Assembly (NCBI GenBank): GCA_027002755.1
Contig: JALWZI010000224.1
Coordinates: 1-12,983, forward strand
Direction: 5' to 3'
Source of the DNA: Campylobacteraceae bacterium
Lineage (GTDB): Bacteria > Campylobacterota > Campylobacteria > Campylobacterales > Sulfurovaceae
DNA length: 12,983 bases
A program made the translations under genes and the position numbers. The stretch's first letter is position 1. Each line of letters opens with the position of its first letter. Shown in pieces: positions 7,001 to 12,983 of the stretch. The notes beneath the pieces were generated by a model. The model had not been told where the DNA came from, ran no database searches, and saw only the letters and a program-made list of their open reading frames with translations.

Positions 7001-8920
7001 CTGGTGAAACATTATCAGATCAAGACCGAAGCGATTCACATCATGGGGGAGTATGCCAATCGCCTGATGCGCAATCCTGCCGAGGCTACCCGGTTTCTGC
7101 AGGACTATTTCGAGCTTCGCTACGATGCCTTCAAGCGGCGGTACAAACTTCTCAAAGAGCAACTCTCCCGGCCTATTACCGAGCGGCGTTACCGGCAGAT
7201 TTTCGAGAAGCTCAACGACGATCAGAAAAGGATCATTTCGGATCGGGAATCCCGGGCGATCATGATATTGGCCGGCCCCGGCAGCGGCAAGACCCGGGTG
7301 CTGGTCCACAAGATCGCTTCCCTGGTCCTGACCGAAGATGTCCAGCCCGAGCAGTTCATGATGCTCACCTTTTCCCGCTCGGCGGTGCGGGAGTTTCGTT
7401 CCCGTCTGGCGGGATTACTCGGTGAGTCGGCCTATGAGATGGAGATCAGCACCTTTCATGCTTTTGCCCTGCGCCAGATCGGACGAACGGCCGAGGATGG
7501 GGAGGTGCTCCACAGTGCCATCGCCGAAGCGGCGCGTCAGATCCGTTCCGGGGAGCTGCGGCTTCCGCACCGGGAGGCTCTGGTACTGGATGAATATCAG
7601 GACATCAGTGCCGAAGCATTTGATCTGGTTTCGGCGATCTTCGAAGCCAGTCCGGGTCTCCGTCTCATTGCCGTAGGAGATGACGATCAGTGCATCATGG
7701 AGTATGCGGGAGCCGATCCGGCCTATTTCAGACATTTCAGGGAGCGTTTCTCTGCAGTAGAAACCGAGGAGGGGGAACGGATCTTTTCTCAATATGAACT
7801 TTTGAAGAACTATCGCAGCAGTGCCCGGATCGTCCACTATTCCGAAGCCTTCATCCGACAGTGCAGTGAACGCATCAAATCCCATCCGCTCCAGCCCCAC
7901 AACGATCCCGGAGAACGAGTGGAAGTGATCGAATATCGGGGAGATTCGCTTATCGCTCCAGCGCTGCAGCGATCTATGGAGCTTTTGCCCGAGACCAAAG
8001 AGTTGGCGATACTGGCCTACACCAACGAAGAGGTCCTGGCAATCTATTCAGGTTTGAGAGCCCGGGGTGTTCCGGCGAGATTTTTGATTGACCGTCCCCG
8101 CTTTGAGGTCAAAGATATCGATGAAATCATCTATTTAAACCATCTTCTCAACAAAGAGGCAGACCCGGGCCGGCCCTACGAAAAGCGCCATTTTGAAAAG
8201 GCGCTGGATCTGACGGAAAAGCGTTATGCCGGCTCCAAAAATCTCCCGCTGCTGCGACGAGTGGTTTTCGGTTTTCTCAATGAGAGTGAGAATCTCTCGG
8301 CTTCTCTTTGGACAGAATGGCTCGATGAGGTGGAGTTGGAGCATGTAGAGGGGGACAAGACGACCCGTGTGACGATTTCGACGATCCACAAATCCAAAGG
8401 GATGGAGTTCGAGAGTGTGATCCTCTTGGCGCAAAGGCCCCTGAGAGAGGATGCCGATCTGCGCCTTTACTACGTGGGGATGACACGGGCCAAAGAGCGG
8501 CTGAGCATTTTTCATCGTGGTGAGCGACGTTTCAAGATTACCGGTGACTATTGTCGACATCGGACTGTGGAGCCGATTTCGAAAGCCACCGAGGAATCTT
8601 CTATCATATTGATAATGGGGCTTTCGGATATTCATCTGGGCTTTGAAGGAGTACAGAACCGAAAAGAGATGACGATTCTGGCGGGCGAGCCGTTGCAACT
8701 GCACCCGGTAGGGAGAAACGGAATATTTCAGCTCCACTATCACGGAGCAGTAGTAGAGCAGCTTTCCAAACGTTTTCATAAAAAGGTGGAGGATTATCTG
8801 AGTCGTGGCTACAGAATCAAAGAGGCGAAGGTCGATTTCGTCGTCCAATGGAGAGACAGAGATCGCGATCGGGAGCTGCGGCATGTCCTGGCACAAATAG
8901 AACTGATCAGAGAAGGGTGA
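4073..8920 (+). CDS. Exonuclease-RecQ helicase-UvrD helicase fusion protein
   Basis: This 1615-residue cytoplasmic protein joins three DNA enzymes. Residues about 14-140 are a DnaQ-like 3'-5' exonuclease with YLDIE (Asp18, Glu20), GHNLFD (63-68) and DPVKD (Asp125). Residues about 275-630 are a RecQ-type ATPase: Walker A PTGGGKT (305-311), DEAH (409-412) with the aromatic loop CLSTWGNDFRQDY, FTATA (450-454), AFGMGVDK (571-578) and QEAGRGAR (598-605). The four zinc-binding cysteines of classic RecQ are absent. Residues about 650-950 read as several winged-helix modules, followed by a helical linker. Residues about 1045-1480 are a UvrD/Rep-type helicase: AGPGSGKT (1067-1074), LDEYQD (1172-1177), GDDDQCIMEYAGA (1202-1214), NYRSS, TIHKSKGMEF (1437-1446) and YVGMTRAKERL. 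The last 105 residues are a basic domain of a type I associate with RecQ-like fusions. A repair or defence role is inferred. The start is not fixed by a Shine-Dalgarno; GTG 4085 or 4088 are alternatives. Confidence 0.92.
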   Translation: MKKRVVITVDDSGVLYLDIETDRDGKKIYEIGVLCGEKSHKNSSPEAIASFVRLCSSAEFLCGHNLFDHDLPHIEEKSRLFRDLARFTPIDTLPISLLFFNERTHHALPKTYKNEDEFRNDPVKDCELTRTLLTKIVERFASFPEGERSLFASLLRNEEKFHGFFDYLEGMRMLPSLRDEEELYTQILTHFETVIDRDYLRDMILNSRSELAYILALLSPRIEIKAHPPKVLYDYPDIVEKQRRLCYDAERLKQDLEEIADEIFGIPSFRIFPKLNPSLLDSNTLSQRNIIEAALHRESFLAILPTGGGKTFTFWLPAVIQASRYKSLTVVISPLQALIEDHIKNFEKKVANYRAVAISGFLTPQERADAITQVINGEADILYIAPESLRSNTIFSILKNRYVERFVIDEAHCLSTWGNDFRQDYYYICTFVRDLLDAKPFQDHIPVSCFTATAKPGVISDIENYFREGLGLELEEYLAKPERKNLRYVALDAPRERKYTALLELVQKHQGSTLVYIPTSTRLCDDTAERLAVDTGKEVRSFHSKLDPQEKMQILKDYILNEIDVIVATTAFGMGVDKADITQVIHYEPSDSLENYAQEAGRGARNEKLEAICPILYDEADLDKHFQTLRRSKVTVSEINSIFQVLKRNKSRHIFITTRELAHAAGWDVEDSSQDYATKIKTILLELEREGYIERERNRVRYFGDSVAADNRERLEKLLRKKSVPEEESWRYVEVLNRILGKGKDHPIEIDDIALVLGIERSDVALIVQEFIEAGIVGDSRDTTVELLDTSGKYLKHVLETEKALFMILVRNPSEQFTLKELNEALLQKGIIRGNESETILNLVKGWRSRGHFALQRINRQQELWQYRFTDGAKFGHLLEKRQELVRKLHEILCKSLNEEKKEEPRVSFSLTELHRKLEKRYSLKEIDRGLLFLHRQKVIRLLGGRFIHYAPMSIEKLEKMEITNKRYTKVEYRQRLVKHYQIKTEAIHIMGEYANRLMRNPAEATRFLQDYFELRYDAFKRRYKLLKEQLSRPITERRYRQIFEKLNDDQKRIISDRESRAIMILAGPGSGKTRVLVHKIASLVLTEDVQPEQFMMLTFSRSAVREFRSRLAGLLGESAYEMEISTFHAFALRQIGRTAEDGEVLHSAIAEAARQIRSGELRLPHREALVLDEYQDISAEAFDLVSAIFEASPGLRLIAVGDDDQCIMEYAGADPAYFRHFRERFSAVETEEGERIFSQYELLKNYRSSARIVHYSEAFIRQCSERIKSHPLQPHNDPGERVEVIEYRGDSLIAPALQRSMELLPETKELAILAYTNEEVLAIYSGLRARGVPARFLIDRPRFEVKDIDEIIYLNHLLNKEADPGRPYEKRHFEKALDLTEKRYAGSKNLPLLRRVVFGFLNESENLSASLWTEWLDEVELEHVEGDKTTRVTISTIHKSKGMEFESVILLAQRPLREDADLRLYYVGMTRAKERLSIFHRGERRFKITGDYCRHRTVEPISKATEESSIILIMGLSDIHLGFEGVQNRKEMTILAGEPLQLHPVGRNGIFQLHYHGAVVEQLSKRFHKKVEDYLSRGYRIKEAKVDFVVQWRDRDRDRELRHVLAQIELIREG

Positions 8921-8928
8921 TCGGGACC

Positions 8929-9513
8929 GTGGCACGGGTGGATCAGGAGCGTTTCTATCGTGAAAATATCCGAAATTACGGCATCACGCCGCAGGGGGTG
9001 GCCTGGGATTCGGCCCAGACCCAGCGGCGGCGTTTCGCCGTGCTGGCGGCGCAGCTGGGGGATCTGAGAGACTCGACCCTGGTGGATGCGGGGTGCGGTT
9101 TTGGGGATCTTTATCTCTTTCTCAAGGAGCGTGGCAATCTGCCACGAAGGTACATCGGGATCGATCTGGTCCTGGAGATGGTGGAGGCGGCCAGGCAGCG
9201 CACCGGGTGCCGGATCCTCCAGCGCGACATCCTACGCCAGAGCTTGCCGACGGCCGACTGGTACGTCGCCAGCGGCTCGATGAACCTGCTCAGTCGCACC
9301 GAGACGGCGATCTTCATCCGCCGCTGCTACGAGCATGCTCGAAAAGGCTTCGTCTTCAACCTGCTGGAGGGCAGAGAGCGGGAGGGGGAGTTTTCCTACT
9401 GGCAGCCGAAGGAAGTGCGGGAGTTGCTCCGCCCGCTTGGGTCGCGGGTGGAGATAGTCAACGGGTATCTGGAGGGGGATATGACGGTGCTGTTGCATGA
9501 TAGACATAAATGA
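8929..9513 (+). CDS. Class I SAM-dependent methyltransferase, small, substrate unknown
   Basis: This 194-residue cytoplasmic protein has a Rossmann-type SAM-binding core: motif I LVDAGCGFGD (51-60), acidic Asp79 at the end of the second strand in YIGIDL, an Asp100 loop, and SGSMNLL (115-121) at the motif IV place. It lacks the DPPY or NPPF motif of DNA amino-methyltransferases, so a small molecule, tRNA or protein is a likelier target. The sequence is of a type I recall from other Campylobacterota (the GFVFNLL strand at 140-146 is typical). GTG 8929 is preferred because AAGGGTGA (8913-8920) lies 8 nt upstream. GTG 8917, which overlaps the helicase stop as GTGA, and GTG 8938 are alternatives. 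It follows the helicase stop by 8 nt and is probably translated from the same mRNA, though a functional link is unproven. Confidence 0.82.
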   Translation: MARVDQERFYRENIRNYGITPQGVAWDSAQTQRRRFAVLAAQLGDLRDSTLVDAGCGFGDLYLFLKERGNLPRRYIGIDLVLEMVEAARQRTGCRILQRDILRQSLPTADWYVASGSMNLLSRTETAIFIRRCYEHARKGFVFNLLEGREREGEFSYWQPKEVRELLRPLGSRVEIVNGYLEGDMTVLLHDRHK

Positions 9514-9578
9514 TTCAAAAATCATACTCATATGAAGTTAAAATATAGCGCTAATGATCTGTTGGGAAGGATAATCGA

Positions 9579-10067
9579 ATGAAACGGATGAGTCTTTGCA
9601 TGATTGTAACAAGCAGCCTCCTCCTATCAGCCTCCCCTCCGGGAGAAAAAAAACTCATTACCCAGATCCGCCAGGCCTATTACCATATAGAAAACGGCAT
9701 CAAAAACAACGCCTATCGCCGCCAGCACCACAGTGAAGAGGAGGAAAACATCGTTCAGGAGGCGACGATCTACATCGACAAACAGGGAAGGGTGGTCAAG
9801 CTGCGCTGCAGCGGTGGGAGCGAAGACAGCGCCCACGAAGCTGACTACTACTACCGCCCCGATGGGACGATCTTTTTCGCCTATCTCCGCTCCGCCAATG
9901 TCGCCGAATGCAAGACCCAGCTTCGGATCTATTTCGATGCTGCCGGCCGGCCCGTCAGGCGGTTGAAAAAGGAGGGGAAGAAGTGCGGATACGCTGTCGC
10001 CTATCCTGAGAAGATCGTCGATCCTAGGGAAGGTTATCGGAAGTTTTGTGAGGTGGGAGGGAGCTGA
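9579..10067 (+). CDS. Exported protein of unknown function with YxxxG-type strand repeats
   Basis: The protein has 162 residues. MKRMSLCMIVTSSLLLSAS is a signal peptide; Cys7 lies too early to be a convincing lipobox. The mature part has an acidic and His-rich helix (49-60) and then three similar beta-hairpin units: IYIDKQGRVVKL (64-75), YYYRPDGTIFFAY (90-102) and IYFDAAGRPVRRL (117-129). Each has aromatic residues, a polar turn and Gly. They resemble MORN or YD-type hairpin repeats, but no family is claimed. Cysteines 77, 111, 136 and 157 may form two disulfides. ATG 9579 is supported by GGAAGG 9565-9570. The gene follows the methyltransferase by 65 bases, in which no terminator is seen, so it might belong to the same transcript; it converges with the exporter gene downstream. 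Confidence 0.75.
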   Translation: MKRMSLCMIVTSSLLLSASPPGEKKLITQIRQAYYHIENGIKNNAYRRQHHSEEEENIVQEATIYIDKQGRVVKLRCSGGSEDSAHEADYYYRPDGTIFFAYLRSANVAECKTQLRIYFDAAGRPVRRLKKEGKKCGYAVAYPEKIVDPREGYRKFCEVGGS

Positions 10068-10153
10068 GAAGCCATGCTTCCAATGATAAATGGCCGGTGA
10101 TTTTTTCTTGCGACTCTTTCTGCGGAGTCCCGTTCAAACGACGAAAAACCGGC
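10068..10153. terminator. Inverted repeats between convergent genes, possible bidirectional terminator
   Basis: GAAGC and GCTTC (10068-10080) form a short hairpin right after the stop codon on the plus strand. Further on, GCCGGT (10093-10098) plus a T-run pairs with GAAAAACCGGC (10143-10153), enclosing GACTC (10112-10116) and GAGTC (10125-10129). The T-runs lie within the stem rather than after it, so termination is plausible in both directions but not certain. Confidence 0.35.
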
Positions 10154-10792
10154 TCAGCGCTCGCTGGCGGCCAGCTTGAGCCCCAATCCGACGAACAGGG
10201 CGCCGAGGCCCCGATCCAGCCACCGGGATACGTGGAGGTTTTCGTTGAGATAGTTCGTCAGTTTTCCCCCGAGGAGAATCAACGGAGGTTCGACGAAAGC
10301 GGCGACGACGATGATGAGCATGCCGTGGAGGAAGAGCTGCGCACCGACCGGACCCGCCCTGGCTTCGGCGAACTGGGGCAGAAAAGCCAGGAAGAAAACG
10401 GCCACTTTGGGATTGAGTGTCGCTACCATCACCCCTTGCCTGTATATTTTTGCCGCCTCGTTGGAAGTGCTGGTGTTTTCGGGTGAAAGGCGGGTATGCC
10501 CCGTGGATCGCAATGCCTGGATACCGAGCCAGACGAGGTAGGCTGCGCCGATGTATTTGACGGTCGAAAAGGCCACGGCGGAAGCGGCCAGGATCGCCGA
10601 CAGACCCAAAGCGGCGAGAAGCACATGGACGAAGGCCCCCGTCCAGATCCCGAACATCGCGGAAAAGCCCGCTTTGACGCCCCTTTTGGCGGTTTGCCCC
10701 AGGATAAACGCCATATCGGGACCCGGAGAGATATTCAGTAAAAACGCAGCCGTCAAAAAGGTGATCCAATGGGCTAGTGAATAGTCGAACAT
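10154..10792 (-). CDS. LysE/RhtB-family amino acid exporter
   Basis: This 212-residue inner-membrane protein has about six hydrophobic segments (roughly 6-25, 42-65, 68-92, 120-140, 148-175 and 190-208), the normal size and shape for the LysE/RhtB superfamily. The family signature LLNISPGPDMAFILGQT (18-34) lies at the end of the first segment, and the conserved NPK (127-129) opens the fourth. Members export amino acids such as lysine, homoserine, threonine or leucine, driven by the ion gradient; the substrate cannot be read from sequence. ATG 10792 is chosen because family members begin just before this first segment. No Shine-Dalgarno precedes it and a -10-like box lies 6 nt upstream, so the mRNA may be leaderless. 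A perfect dyad spans the start codon. It shares strand with valS but is separated from it by 125 bases. Confidence 0.9.
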   Translation of the reverse strand: MFDYSLAHWITFLTAAFLLNISPGPDMAFILGQTAKRGVKAGFSAMFGIWTGAFVHVLLAALGLSAILAASAVAFSTVKYIGAAYLVWLGIQALRSTGHTRLSPENTSTSNEAAKIYRQGVMVATLNPKVAVFFLAFLPQFAEARAGPVGAQLFLHGMLIIVVAAFVEPPLILLGGKLTNYLNENLHVSRWLDRGLGALFVGLGLKLAASER

Positions 10793-10801
10793 ACGACTAT
10801 T
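10780..10801. promoter_or_regulatory. Perfect 8-bp dyad centred on the exporter start codon
   Basis: AATAGTCG (10780-10787) and CGACTATT (10794-10801) are exact inverted repeats separated by 6 bp that contain the start codon of the minus-strand exporter gene. The right arm overlaps the -10-like box. It has the size and symmetry of an operator for a dimeric repressor. Confidence 0.5.
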
Positions 10802-10804
10802 TTA
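10799..10804 (-). promoter_or_regulatory. Probable -10 box of the LysE-type exporter gene
   Basis: On the minus strand TAAAAT, preceded directly by TG, ends 6 nt before ATG 10792. Transcription would start at or next to the A of the start codon. No -35 box and no Shine-Dalgarno are visible. Confidence 0.4.
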
Positions 10805-10834
10805 CAGGGAAATACTTTAGAGTTCTTACGGCGT

Positions 10835-10886
10835 GGAATGGTATTCCCAGGATGAATGGAGAATTGAGGATGGAGAATGGAGAATT
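10835..10886 (+). repeat. Second hairpin plus heptad repeat tract
   Basis: GGAAT (10835-10839) and ATTCC (10843-10847) form a hairpin with a 3-nt loop. Three bases later 7-bp units follow: ATGAATG, GAGAATT, GAGGATG, GAGAATG, GAGAATT (10852-10886). The segment GGATGAATGGAGA (10850-10862) matches GGATGAATAGGAGA of the first tract (1197-1210) except for one inserted base. The tract lies in the 125-base gap between the exporter and valS genes and codes for nothing visible. Confidence 0.65.
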
Positions 10887-10917
10887 TTGGTGCGTTGCAG
10901 CGCGTTTGTTAAGGGGG

Positions 10918-12983
<2,066 letters not shown>

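Noticed and set aside
8848..8928. Longer N-terminus for the methyltransferase starting inside the helicase gene
   Set aside because: The extra residues are arginine-rich out-of-frame reading of the helicase tail and have no ribosome binding site; the homologous region starts near DQERFYRENI.
8929..9513. DNA methyltransferase of a restriction-modification or BREX-like system together with the helicase
   Set aside because: Motif IV is SGSMNLL, not DPPY or NPPF or a PC motif, and no target-recognition domain or restriction enzyme is present.

Overview
The window looks like ordinary chromosome from a Campylobacterota (epsilonproteobacterial) species of the Sulfurovum/Nitratifractor kind. This is inference: the FabI, ValS and small methyltransferase sequences have the flavour of that group, base composition is moderately GC-rich, and several promoters show a good -10 box without a convincing -35 box. 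No tRNA, rRNA, insertion sequence, phage gene or CRISPR array is visible, and no gene-free stretch exceeds about 130 bases.

Layout, left to right. The window opens in the 3' end of a HAD-family phosphatase gene (soluble P-type ATPase-like). Then comes fabI (enoyl-ACP reductase), followed by an rlmB-like SpoU rRNA methyltransferase gene whose ribosome binding site and first codons lie in a tract of 7-bp repeats. Three small genes for exported proteins of unknown function follow at 2081-3962. The first (minus strand) runs away from the second (plus strand), which converges on the third (minus strand). The centre is one very large plus-strand gene (4073-8920, 1615 aa) fusing a DnaQ-like 3'-5' exonuclease, a RecQ-type helicase, a stretch that reads as several winged-helix modules, and a UvrD/Rep-type helicase. 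A small class I SAM-dependent methyltransferase gene starts 8 nt after its stop and is probably translated with it. Next is a further small exported protein gene, which converges on a minus-strand LysE/RhtB-type exporter gene. The window closes with the 3' two-thirds or so of valS on the minus strand.

The housekeeping genes (fabI, rlmB, valS) serve lipid synthesis, ribosome maturation and tRNA charging and have no special link to each other. The part most worth a second look is the exonuclease-RecQ-UvrD fusion with its coupled methyltransferase. It combines end-resection and unwinding activities in one chain and is probably a DNA repair or genome-defence enzyme, although no defence partner is visible nearby. 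Other points of interest are two heptanucleotide repeat tracts each preceded by a short hairpin (1146-1261 and 10835-10886), a perfect 8-bp dyad centred on the start codon of the LysE-type gene, and two genes whose -10 box lies so close to the start codon that their mRNAs should be leaderless or nearly so.
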